This document shows positions 1 through 7,780 of a stretch of DNA of 64,000 nucleotides, piece after piece; within the stretch, counting starts at the first letter, position 1, and every line of letters starts with the position of its first letter. The stretch is from QPIN01 sp965224575 (GTDB lineage Bacteria > Pseudomonadota > Gammaproteobacteria > Methylococcales > Methylomonadaceae), in the NCBI GenBank assembly GCA_965224575.1, contig CBDCZQ010000001.1, positions 124,001 through 188,000 of the forward strand, given 5' to 3'. The notes beneath the pieces were generated by a model. It was not told the origin of the DNA, did not search any database, and was given only the letters and a program-made list of their open reading frames with translations. Position numbers and translations under genes: made by a program.

Positions 1-816
1 GATGGCGTCTATGCAGTAATAAGTTTTAACCTGCAATGTTCAAAGCCTGTCGATCAACTTACCGTGAATTATCAATTATTGTTTGATTTGGATCCTACTC
101 ACCGAGGTTTGGTGCAAATAGGTAAAGGTGATAATTCCTATTTTTTAATTTTCAGCCCCGAGAAGCAACTAATAGAGATAAATTTCAGATTATCAAATCA
201 ATGGCAGACATTTCTTCAGTTTTTAACAGAAGGTATTTGGCATATCTGGAAAGGTTATGATCACATTCTGTTTTTGCTTTGTCTGTTATTACCCTCAGTA
301 GTCAGAAAAACGGCTATAGGTAGGGGGCAATATGATCGCTTTACTAGCATACTCTGGCAGGTTGGAAAAATTGTCACGGCCTTTACCATTGCACACTCCA
401 TCACTCTAATTCTAGGTGTTTTACAAGTGCTTAGTTTGCCAGCAAGACTGGTAGAGTCAGTGATTGCTTTTTCCGTTATTTTAGTTGCAGCAAATAACCT
501 GACTCCTTTTTTTAATGAACGCACCTGGTTGGTTGCTTTCATCTTTGGTTTAATTCATGGTTTTGGATTTGCCAGTGTACTGGCTGATTTAGGGTTGACG
601 ACTGCTAACTTTGGAGTTGCTCTAGTTAGTTTTAATTTGGGTGTTGAGATAGGACAATTGGCTATTGTATCGATATTTTTGCCAGTTGCTTATTATTTAA
701 GACAATACTGGTTTTATAAACGTGTGATTTTATATGCTGGATCACAAGCAATCATATTATTGGCTACAGTCTGGTTTTTGCAAAGAGCTTTCGACTTAAA
801 TTTATTAAATGCCTAG
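1..816 (+). CDS. HupE/UreJ-like membrane protein, 3' part
   Basis: The frame is open from base 1, so the gene begins upstream; 271 codons are visible. The first ~60 residues look like the soluble, extracytoplasmic N-terminal half typical of long HupE/UreJ_2 proteins. Five to six hydrophobic segments follow. The family's histidine motifs are present: HIWKGYDH, FTIAHS and GLIHGFGFA. Shorter HupE/UreJ members are putative nickel or cobalt permeases; for this longer subgroup the substrate is not established. No metalloenzyme gene lies nearby, so metal transport is only a family-level inference. An internal GTG at 64 could be mistaken for the start, but conserved-looking sequence continues upstream of it. 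Confidence 0.8.
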   Translation, partial: DGVYAVISFNLQCSKPVDQLTVNYQLLFDLDPTHRGLVQIGKGDNSYFLIFSPEKQLIEINFRLSNQWQTFLQFLTEGIWHIWKGYDHILFLLCLLLPSVVRKTAIGRGQYDRFTSILWQVGKIVTAFTIAHSITLILGVLQVLSLPARLVESVIAFSVILVAANNLTPFFNERTWLVAFIFGLIHGFGFASVLADLGLTTANFGVALVSFNLGVEIGQLAIVSIFLPVAYYLRQYWFYKRVILYAGSQAIILLATVWFLQRAFDLNLLNA

Positions 817-966
817 AAAATAGAGTGAATTGTGTTTTTATCTTTATTCAGGTATTGTTGAAATGTTAGAAACAACAGATAAAACAAACAAGATAGCGCG
901 ATCGTTAATGATCAGTCAAAAGACTGAGGGCGATCAAGGTGCGATTTTTCCAAAGGTGATATTCAT

Positions 967-1551
967 TTGGCTACAGAAGACCTTACGACCTGTTTAGCAG
1001 AGATTAAAGAACAAAGCGAAGATGCCTTGAGTCAGTTCTATGACCAAACGATTAATAGCGTTTATGGTTTGGCACTGCGCATAACAGGTAACGGTGAAGA
1101 CGCGGAAGAGGTTGTTTCTGATGTGTATTTACAAGTTTGGGATCAAGCTGACCTTTACCAGAATGAGAAAGGTTCCATCATGGCTTGGCTGTTAACTATT
1201 TGCCGATCCCGAGCGATTGATCGTTTTCGTAAACGGCAACGATCCAGTCAGGAAATTTCAGATGAGGAATGTGCCGAATTAATGAGTGCAATTGCCAGTC
1301 CGGAATATCTTTTATCTAATACTCAACAATATTCATCTATAAACCAAGCATTGAAAAAACTATCAGTAACCCAGCGTCAACTTTTATCATTAGCTTTTTT
1401 TAAAGGTATGACCTATCAGGAAATAGCTAATTTTATCGATATGCCACTTGGCACAGTTAAAAGTCATATTCGCAGAAGTTTACTTGAGCTAAAATCGGAA
1501 CCCGCATTGCAATATTGTTACTCTTCCAATAGGGAGGAAGACCATGGCTAA
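967..1551 (+). CDS. ECF-type RNA polymerase sigma factor
   Basis: The 194-residue protein has a sigma region 2 around residues 15-85 (YGLALRITGNGEDAEEVVSD, then a WLLTICRSRAIDRFR helix). It also has a region 4 helix-turn-helix around residues 135-185 (GMTYQEIANFIDMPLGTVKS). The start is TTG: no ATG or GTG lies between the upstream stop at 925 and this codon, and AAGGTGA at 953-959 is a well-placed ribosome binding site. Its 3' end overlaps the following cupin gene by 8 bp, so the pair is probably translationally coupled, as sigma/anti-sigma pairs often are. The domain order resembles RpoE/SigK-type ECF factors. The inducing signal is unknown. Confidence 0.9.
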   Translation: MATEDLTTCLAEIKEQSEDALSQFYDQTINSVYGLALRITGNGEDAEEVVSDVYLQVWDQADLYQNEKGSIMAWLLTICRSRAIDRFRKRQRSSQEISDEECAELMSAIASPEYLLSNTQQYSSINQALKKLSVTQRQLLSLAFFKGMTYQEIANFIDMPLGTVKSHIRRSLLELKSEPALQYCYSSNREEDHG

Positions 1552-1999
1552 GCAAAATAAAACAGTGACAGATATTATCTCAAAGAACATTACTGATGCT
1601 ATAGCGGAAGCGGTGACTCCCATCGCACCTCCTGTAACAAGAGCGTCTGAACTTAAAGCTCGCGTAATGGCACGTATTAGCGGAAAAAAATCATTTGATT
1701 TGATGACAGTTAAAGCTGAAGATGGAGAGTGGATCACCCTATTACCGGGAGTGGAAAAAAAGGTTCTAAGTGAGAGTGCGGAAGGGCTAGTGCAGTCATA
1801 TTTATTGAGAATGGCCGCAGGCTCTACGATACCCCCACATAAGCATGACACTAATGAAGAATGTTTAATGCTGGAAGGTGACGCAATGATCGGTGATATT
1901 GCTTTATCGGTAGGTGATTATCATTTTGCGCCTAAAGGCTCGAAACATGGGCTGGTCACAACTGAAACAGGTGTTTTAGCCTTTTTTCGTGCCTATTAA
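1544..1999 (+). CDS. Cupin-domain protein, probable anti-sigma or redox sensor
   Basis: The 151-residue protein has a cupin barrel in its C-terminal two thirds: PPHKHDTNEECLMLEG is cupin motif 1 with metal-binding His and Glu, and GDYHFAPKGSKH is motif 2. It overlaps the ECF sigma gene, the arrangement of ChrR-type cupin anti-sigma factors. The N-terminal part has a short helical region but lacks the HxxxCxxC zinc motif of the ChrR anti-sigma domain, so anti-sigma function is inferred from position only. The stop codon TAA at 1997-1999 is the beginning of an inverted-repeat element (TTAAGG...), so the C-terminus may have been set by that insertion. Confidence 0.8.
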   Translation: MAKQNKTVTDIISKNITDAIAEAVTPIAPPVTRASELKARVMARISGKKSFDLMTVKAEDGEWITLLPGVEKKVLSESAEGLVQSYLLRMAAGSTIPPHKHDTNEECLMLEGDAMIGDIALSVGDYHFAPKGSKHGLVTTETGVLAFFRAY

Positions 2000-2034
2000 G
2001 GAACCTCTAATCGACTTAATCAGAGGTTCCTTAA
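1996..2034. repeat. 39-bp palindrome, short form of repeat family A
   Basis: TTAAGGAACCTCT and AGAGGTTCCTTAA form perfect 13-bp arms around a 13-nt centre. The same palindrome occurs at 40158-40196, and a 164-bp version with the same ends lies at 42408-42571. It may act as a terminator hairpin, but its recurrence and the longer version identify it as a MITE-like element reduced to its ends. Confidence 0.85.
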
Positions 2035-2035
2035 C

Positions 2036-2170
2036 CTATGTATCTAAAGTGATAACTACATTTCCCTTATTGTGCTTTTTTTCAATACAGCGATGAGCTT
2101 CAATTTTTTGTTCCAAAGGATAGCATTTATCAATGATTGCTTTTATTTTCTCAGGGTTTTCTACTGTCAA
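2036..2170 (-). pseudogene. Remnant of a zinc-type alcohol dehydrogenase (C-terminus)
   Basis: Read on the minus strand, about 45 codons end in a TAG and encode KAIIDKCYPLEQKIEAHRCI followed by EKKHNKGNVVITLDT. This matches the usual C-terminus of NAD(P)-dependent MDR alcohol dehydrogenases/quinone reductases (YPLEQ...EAHRYVE..H..GNVVIT). The rest of the gene is absent: the fragment abuts a YCII remnant on the opposite strand. It is a degraded fragment with no function expected. Confidence 0.75.
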
Positions 2171-2171
2171 A

Positions 2172-2279
2172 GCAAATGATATGGATGAGGCCATTTCAAT
2201 CACTAAAGAATGTCCTGTTTTTAATTATCCCGATATTGTAGTTGAAGTAAGAGAAGTGATGAATATTGAGTGCTCATAA
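2172..2279 (+). pseudogene. Remnant of a YCII/DGPF-family protein (C-terminus)
   Basis: About 35 codons read ANDMDEAISITKECPVF followed by VVEVREVMN and a TAA stop. This is the typical C-terminal pattern of YCII-domain proteins (MDEA...A..CP.....VEVRPVM). The N-terminal part is missing; the sequence before it belongs to the opposite-strand dehydrogenase remnant. YCII/DGPF genes are the usual partners of ECF42 sigma factors, and one such sigma gene lies at 2616-3884. Confidence 0.65.
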
Positions 2280-2318
2280 CTTTCGGTTTTAATTATAGGA
2301 GACAATCTAAGGGAAAAT

Positions 2319-2592
2319 ATGACAAAATTTTATACCGGTACACTCTATGTAAAACCTGAACATACCGCTAATTTAAATTAAATCGTTTGAAGGATTGAAC
2401 CAAGCTCCAGGGCGTATTGCACATAAAGGTTATAGAGGCCTTGAAGATAAAAATAAAGTAACACTAGTTGAAGAATGGGAAAACAAAGAAGATCATGAAA
2501 ACTTTATTAACGCTTTTTCAGAAGAAGAGATGGATCAATGGCTAAATATGCTTTCTCAAAAGGGTGAAGACTCATACTATGAAGTGATATAA
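2319..2592 (+). pseudogene. ABM-type monooxygenase domain protein, frameshifted
   Basis: ATG at 2319, preceded by TAGGAGA, opens MTKFYTGTLYVKPEHTANLN and then stops. The next frame continues from about 2377 with IKSFEGLNQAPGRIAHKGYR and runs to TAA at 2592 (ending GEDSYYEVI). Together the two frames give a ~90-residue antibiotic-biosynthesis-monooxygenase-like (dimeric ferredoxin-like fold) protein. Removing one A from the AAA at 2375-2377 restores one frame, so the lesion is a single-base insertion in a homopolymer. It is either a recent pseudogene or a sequencing error. Confidence 0.75.
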
Positions 2593-2615
2593 AGCAGTTT
2601 AATTACTTTTTAATT

Positions 2616-3884
2616 TTACTTTTCAATTAAAAGACGCTCTATTTGATGCATCATGACTCGATGTTCCTGTGGAGTGCCTCCCCTTTTCCTGGATTTATCA
2701 GCCAATAAATAAGCCCGTTTTGCATTGCCTGCTTTGGCATTTAAATGAGCCAGTATGGCTAAAGGCATATGTGAATGCTTTAGTGCTTTATGTCCCTCTA
2801 TAGCTTCAATCCGTTTAATTGCAGCACTTATATCCCCAGTATAGCCAATAGCAATGGCCTGATTTAAACGCGCAATGGGGGAGTTTGTAATTTCAATTAG
2901 TTTCTCATAGTGTTCGACAATAATACCCCAATTTGTTTTATCAAAATCAATGGCCTGGCAGTGTTCTCTGGCAATTAGAGCTTCATAGAAAAATCGGCTT
3001 GAAGCATGATTGGGAGCTAAACTGACTAGATTTAGAAAGTAGTTGGCCGTATTAATATACTCCGTTTTCCAAAGCTTTCTATTCTGCTGATCAATAGGAA
3101 TATTAAAGCCATCCTTATCTACTCTTGAATCAATTCTGGCAATATGAAAGTGCATTAAAGCGAATAATGCCAATGTCTCCTGATTAGCTATTCTAGGTTC
3201 ATCAATTAACAAGTTGACCAACCCAATAGCTTCTTGGCAGAACATGATGTTTGTTGCTTTTTTCTCGTCGGAGCTATGAAACCCTTCGTTAAATAGAAGA
3301 TATAATACAGTGTGAACCGTATCCATAACCTCAATTATTTTTTCAGGTATTGGAAATTCAAAGTTGTGATGTTTAAGTTTTTGTTTTGTTCTTAAAAGTC
3401 TTTTTTTTACGGTAGCTTCTGGCAGTAAGAGCGCTCTGGCAATAGCCTGAATACTAAATCCGCAAAGTGTTTTTAAAATAAAGGGAATTCTGTTTTCAGG
3501 TTTTATATCCTCATGACAGCACATAAACATTAGTCGTAGTTCGTCGTCTTTTATATTGGATTCTTGAAACTCTCGTTCAATGGTATTGCCCAGAGACCAT
3601 TCACTTTCTAATAATTGAGTTAAATCATCTGCAAATTTAGTTCTGGTTTTATTTGCTCTGATGGTATCTATAGCTTGATTCTTGGCTGTTTGAATAATCC
3701 AGGCTGACGGCTTATCTGGAATGCCTTTTTGCTGCCAAGAAATCAGCGCCTTACTAAAGGCATCCTGGAGTGTATCTTCAGCCAATTCAAAATTATGGGG
3801 GCCAAAAATTCGAGTAAGTACTGCTAGTAATCGAGTCGCATCTGTTTTATAAATTTGGGCTATATGAGCTTTAATATCATCCAT
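2616..3884 (-). CDS. ECF42-type sigma factor with DUF6596/TPR-like C-terminus
   Basis: The 422-residue protein is far longer than an ordinary ECF sigma. Region 2 lies near residues 10-80 (TRIFGPHNFELAEDTLQDAF) and region 4 near residues 120-170 (GFSIQAIARALLLPEATVKK). A ~230-residue helical extension follows (LYLLFNEGFHSS, then ALMHFHIARIDSR and ARLNQAIAIGYTG). This is the layout of the ECF42 group, in which the extension replaces an anti-sigma factor. ECF42 genes normally sit beside YCII/DGPF genes. Here only a YCII remnant is left on the opposite strand, so the regulon partner appears to have decayed. Confidence 0.88.
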   Translation of the reverse strand: MDDIKAHIAQIYKTDATRLLAVLTRIFGPHNFELAEDTLQDAFSKALISWQQKGIPDKPSAWIIQTAKNQAIDTIRANKTRTKFADDLTQLLESEWSLGNTIEREFQESNIKDDELRLMFMCCHEDIKPENRIPFILKTLCGFSIQAIARALLLPEATVKKRLLRTKQKLKHHNFEFPIPEKIIEVMDTVHTVLYLLFNEGFHSSDEKKATNIMFCQEAIGLVNLLIDEPRIANQETLALFALMHFHIARIDSRVDKDGFNIPIDQQNRKLWKTEYINTANYFLNLVSLAPNHASSRFFYEALIAREHCQAIDFDKTNWGIIVEHYEKLIEITNSPIARLNQAIAIGYTGDISAAIKRIEAIEGHKALKHSHMPLAILAHLNAKAGNAKRAYLLADKSRKRGGTPQEHRVMMHQIERLLIEK

Positions 3885-4198
3885 AGTAGTGAGTGTGCTT
3901 TTTCCACGTTTAAGCCGGTTTCTTAACAGATACTGTAATCGAAGTAAGAGTATAATACTGCTTATTTAAGAATATGCTTTATATTTTATTCAATGATAGA
4001 TATGACGATTTATTTAGGTTGATTAGTAAGCCAAAATCTTGAAGCTCGTAGGGCGGAAAAACGATGGTACACTCCACCTTTTCCTTAAAAATGTCGGATT
4101 ACGTGTCGCTCCATCCAACCTACGAAGTATGCCGTACGGGCTTCAAAGAGTATAATAGAATTTAATCTTAAAGCTTATCTTCGATTGAGTTCTTATCC
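3885..4198. other. Intergenic region with a GTAGG...CCTAC repeat (family C-like)
   Basis: No gene is seen between these two divergently transcribed genes. Positions 4047-4124 hold an imperfect inverted repeat that begins CGTAGGGCGG and ends CCATCCAACCTACG. This kind of short intergenic repeat is common in proteobacteria, and related forms occur at 10901, 18541 and 29827. The rest is AT-rich and should contain the promoters of the sigma factor and the lipoprotein gene. Confidence 0.6.
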
Positions 4199-4896
4199 AT
4201 GTTAAAAATACTTTTTGTTGCTTTTATCTTCTTATCTGGGTTAGCTGGTTGTGCAGGAGATATAAAGAAAAAGCCAGCAGTACCAAAGAATCAAATAGAC
4301 TGTCAAGGACAAAGTCAAAAAAACTACCTCGAACCAATAAGACACAAAGTGAGACAAAATTACCAGAAGAAACTAAATTACCAGAAAAAGAAAAGTTAAT
4401 TCCTTTAAAAAAGGCTACTCAAAAAAAACTGAAACCGCCTTCTGAAAAACACACACCTTTAACGGAAGAGGAGGCATTGAAAAAACAAATTGCCGAACTG
4501 GGTAAACAAATTCGATATAGAAAAAAAAGTTCAAAAAAAAGTCAAAAAAAAACTAGAATCAAATATGTAAATTCTGTAAGTGGGCACAGAGATGTTGCTG
4601 CTCAATATGTAAAAGATTGGGAACGAAAGATAGTATGTGCTGTGCATCTAAATTATCCAGAGAGTGCGAAAAGTAAAAAACCTCTAAGATTGGCGATATC
4701 AGTTGGTATAAATACAGATGGCTCTATTTACAGCATACGAATTGATAGAACGTCTGGAATACAGTTGGTTGATGCTGCTATGAAACGAAGTGTAAGGCAA
4801 AGCGCACCTTTTCCTGCTTTACCTAAAGTACTGCTAGAAGAGCTTGATATCTTGATGATAAAGAGCTTTTGGACTTTCTGGGATGAGAGCTTCTAA
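4199..4896 (+). CDS. Lipoprotein with TonB C-terminal domain, split by a -1 frameshift site
   Basis: Two overlapping frames make one protein. Frame one starts at ATG 4199 with a lipoprotein signal (FIFLSGLAGC) and runs to 4399. Frame two holds a Lys/Pro/Glu-rich linker, a short coiled coil (EEEALKKQIAELGKQI) and a TonB/TolA-like C-terminal domain (YPESAKSKKPLRLAISVGIN ... FPALP), ending at 4896. The frames meet at 4318-4324, A AAA AAC, with zero-frame codons CAA AAA AAC; a -1 slip there joins them into a ~232-residue protein. It could be programmed frameshifting, a phase-variable A-run, or a one-base deletion. Frame two alone has no export signal. Confidence 0.65.
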
Positions 4897-5117
4897 TTGA
4901 TGAAAAACTATAAAATATCTCATTATAATTGAGGGTAATTTAACTTTAATATTCGACTTGCGTCTGTTGTTTGGCTAAATAATATTTGTATTAGAAACGA
5001 TGATCTCTTTATACCTTGTAACTAAAATACATTATGGAGTTTGATTGATTTTTTTAATGGATTCTCAATATATTTGCCTTTTGTTGGGAACAGTTACTTT
5101 GTATAGCGGATAATAAA

Positions 5118-6101
5118 TCAAGCAATAACAATTTTATTTAAAGCCCCCGCTTGTTCATTAACTAGTTTAGGGACTAAATACCCAGGTAATTGTGTTTTTA
5201 TTTGATCCATCAGTGAAATAGCTGTTTTTTGATTAACTTCAAAATGATGAGTTCCTGATGCTCTATCAAGCAAGTGTAGATAATAGGGTAATATTTCAAA
5301 TGAAAAAAGTCTTTCACTTAGCGCAACTAATTCCTCTGCTGTATCATTAATGCCTTTCAATAAAACAGATTGATTTAACAACGTTACATTACAATTTTTT
5401 ATTTTTTGACAGGCGATTCTTACATTCTCACTTAACTCATTTGTATGGTTTGAATGGACTACAAAAATAATGTTTTTTTTGATTGTTGATAGTGACTGAC
5501 AGAAGTCCTTTGTAATTCTGCTAGGTAATACTATGGGAATACGACTGTGGATCCTTATTCGTTTTAAATGACTAATTTTATCTAACTGGTCAATTAAGCT
5601 GAACAGTTTTTTGTTATTGAGGAGTAACGGGTCGCCGCCACTTAATATAACTTCTGAAATGTCTTGATTATCTTTAATGTATTGTATTGCTTGATCTAGT
5701 TTTTGTGTGCGGAGTTGAAAGTTGGAATATGGAAAGTTTCTACGAAAGCAATAACGACAATTAATAGCACAACTACCGGTAGTAATAAAAAGAACTCTCC
5801 CATGATATTTATGGATAACCCCTGTTTCTGCCATCGCACTAATATCGCCTACTGGATCGTTACTGAACCCTTGGAATTCAACTTCTTCATCTTGAATAGG
5901 TAGAATTTGCTTAAGCAAAGGATCATTAAAATTACCTTTTTCCATTCTATCTACAAATTCTCTAGGGACACGCAAAGGAAATTCAGCCGAATGTAAAATG
6001 CTATTCTGGCTAGGTGTAAGATCTAGATAGTTACAAAGTTCTTTTGCATTGCTAAATCCTTCTGTTAGTTCCTGTTGCCATGTTTTTAGATTTTGATTCA
6101 A
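5118..6101 (-). CDS. epmB: EF-P (R)-beta-lysylation protein EpmB (lysine 2,3-aminomutase-like)
   Basis: This 327-residue radical SAM protein converts L-alpha-lysine to (R)-beta-lysine for EF-P modification. The cluster-binding motif CAINCRYCFRR (Cx3CxxC) is near residue 110, followed by VILSGGDPLLL. The C-terminal VPKLVNEQAG carries the likely PLP lysine. It is shorter than catabolic lysine aminomutases, as expected for EpmB. The start is TTG at 6101, with AGGA upstream. It is divergent from efp, and epmA follows efp, so substrate and both modification enzymes are adjacent. Confidence 0.93.
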   Translation of the reverse strand: MNQNLKTWQQELTEGFSNAKELCNYLDLTPSQNSILHSAEFPLRVPREFVDRMEKGNFNDPLLKQILPIQDEEVEFQGFSNDPVGDISAMAETGVIHKYHGRVLFITTGSCAINCRYCFRRNFPYSNFQLRTQKLDQAIQYIKDNQDISEVILSGGDPLLLNNKKLFSLIDQLDKISHLKRIRIHSRIPIVLPSRITKDFCQSLSTIKKNIIFVVHSNHTNELSENVRIACQKIKNCNVTLLNQSVLLKGINDTAEELVALSERLFSFEILPYYLHLLDRASGTHHFEVNQKTAISLMDQIKTQLPGYLVPKLVNEQAGALNKIVIA

Positions 6102-6174
6102 ATTTTTTCCTATATTGTGACCGCACGAAGTATATTATAATGTGCTGATTACAGTTTGTTTATATGAGAAAAAA

Positions 6175-6744
6175 ATGGCTAAATATAGTACTAATGAATT
6201 TAAAGCGGGCTTAAAAATAATGCTGGATGCTGATCCTTGCGCAATTATTGAGAATGAATTTATCAAGCCAGGTAAAGGCCAAGCTTTTAATCGAGTCAAA
6301 ATTAGAAATTTAAAAACCGGTCGTGTAATAGAGCGTACTTTTAAATCAGGCGAGTCTGTAGAGGGTGCAGATGTTGTCGATATGGAAATGCAGTTTTTAT
6401 ATAGTGATGGTGAATTTTGGCACTTTATGGAACCCGATACATTTGAACAATATCAAGCTGATGAAAATGCCGTTGCGGATTCAGTTAAGTGGTTAAAAGA
6501 TCAGGATATTTGCACTATGACATTATGGAATGATTCCCCATTAACAGTGACCCCGCCTAACTTTGTTGAATTAGCGATTGCTGAAACAGATCCTGGTTTA
6601 AAAGGTGATACCTCTGGCGGCGGTGGAAAACCGGCAACTTTAGAAACAGGTGCTGTGGTTCGAGTTCCTCTTTTTATCCAAATTGGTGAATTAATTAAAG
6701 TTGACACACGCACAGGAGAGTATGTGTCTAGAGTTAAAGATTAA
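6175..6744 (+). CDS. efp: Translation elongation factor P
   Basis: EF-P (189 residues) relieves ribosome stalling at polyproline stretches. The modified lysine is K34 in the loop KPGKGQA, followed by the KOW-like N-domain (FNRVKIRNLKTG) and two OB domains; the C-terminus ends IKVDTRTGEYVSRVKD. An in-frame extension to 6142 exists, but ATG 6175 gives the canonical MAKYSTNEFKAGLK start. epmA follows 9 bp downstream and epmB is divergent, so lysine-34 beta-lysylation is expected. Confidence 0.97.
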   Translation: MAKYSTNEFKAGLKIMLDADPCAIIENEFIKPGKGQAFNRVKIRNLKTGRVIERTFKSGESVEGADVVDMEMQFLYSDGEFWHFMEPDTFEQYQADENAVADSVKWLKDQDICTMTLWNDSPLTVTPPNFVELAIAETDPGLKGDTSGGGGKPATLETGAVVRVPLFIQIGELIKVDTRTGEYVSRVKD

Positions 6745-6753
6745 ATCCGTTTT

Positions 6754-7734
6754 GTGACGGAGCTATGGAAACCAGCTTGTGAGATAAAGCAACTACGTTT
6801 ACGAGCACAGATGTTATCAACTATTCGTGGTTTTTTTGATCGTAAAGTAGTGATGGAAGTTGAAACGCCTTTGCTTTGTCAGGCAACAGGGACTGATCCT
6901 CAACTTGATTTTTTTTCAACTGAATATCACGTATTGCCAAGAAATAAACCGATGTACTTACAGACATCGCCTGAATTTGCAATGAAAAGACTGCTAGCTG
7001 CTGGAAGTGGATCTATTTTTCAAATATGTAAAGCCTTTAGGAATGGAGAGTCTGGCAAGTTTCATAATCCTGAGTTTTCTATTCTTGAGTGGTACCGAGT
7101 TGATTTTAATTTAGAGCAATTAATAGATGAAGTGATTGATTTTTTGACTGAACTATTAGACGGTTATTGTGTTATTGAGTCAGTTCAAAAAGTTAGCTAT
7201 GGAGATATTTTTAAACAGGTTACGGGTTTAAATGCATTTAACTTTTGTCAACAAAATTACGAATCGTATGCGTCAAAAAATTCGATTTCTGATGCGATTA
7301 AAATTTGTGGGTCTGATCATTCGATGTGGCTAGATTTTATTTTTAGTCATCAAGTTCAACCTCAATTAAAAAAATATACGATCTGTATAGTTTCTGGCTA
7401 TCCAGCGATTCAATCATCGTTGGCAAGAATAAATAGTCACAATCCAGATATTGCAGATAGATTTGAGGTTTTTATCAAAGGAATAGAAATAGGTAATGGT
7501 TTTTTTGAATTATCAGATGCCAAAGAACAGGAAAGTCGTTTTAATCAAGAAAACAAAATCAGACATACAAAAGATTTAGAACTAGTTGAGAAAGACCAGC
7601 TTTTTCTTCAAGCACTTAAGGCTGGATTACCTGATTGTAGTGGTATTGCTTTAGGGCTGGACAGATTGTTGATGATAATGACGAATACACAAGATATTGA
7701 AGATGTTATAAGCTTTCCCTTAGGGCGAGCATGA
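6754..7734 (+). CDS. epmA: EF-P--(R)-beta-lysine ligase EpmA (GenX/PoxA)
   Basis: This 326-residue class II lysyl-tRNA-synthetase paralogue lacks the anticodon-binding domain and attaches beta-lysine to K34 of EF-P. Class II motifs are visible: VMEVETPLLC (motif 1), FQICKAFRNGE ... NPEFSILEWYR (motif 2), and SGIALGLDRLLMIM (motif 3). It starts with GTG 9 bp after efp, so the two are very probably co-transcribed. Its length fits EpmA (~325) and not LysS (~500). Confidence 0.95.
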   Translation: MTELWKPACEIKQLRLRAQMLSTIRGFFDRKVVMEVETPLLCQATGTDPQLDFFSTEYHVLPRNKPMYLQTSPEFAMKRLLAAGSGSIFQICKAFRNGESGKFHNPEFSILEWYRVDFNLEQLIDEVIDFLTELLDGYCVIESVQKVSYGDIFKQVTGLNAFNFCQQNYESYASKNSISDAIKICGSDHSMWLDFIFSHQVQPQLKKYTICIVSGYPAIQSSLARINSHNPDIADRFEVFIKGIEIGNGFFELSDAKEQESRFNQENKIRHTKDLELVEKDQLFLQALKAGLPDCSGIALGLDRLLMIMTNTQDIEDVISFPLGRA

Positions 7735-7780
7735 TATACTTCTTCCATTTGACTATGAATTTTTTTAAACGGGTACGTTA

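Noticed and set aside
261..542. Frames opposite strongly coding genes (for example 261-542, 9847-10110, 53171-53572)
   Set aside because: They lie antisense inside well-supported genes and have no features of their own.
863..997. 44-codon frame overlapping the ECF sigma start
   Set aside because: It ends inside the sigma gene and has no recognised domain; possibly a displaced N-terminus, but the TTG start with a good ribosome site explains the sigma gene.
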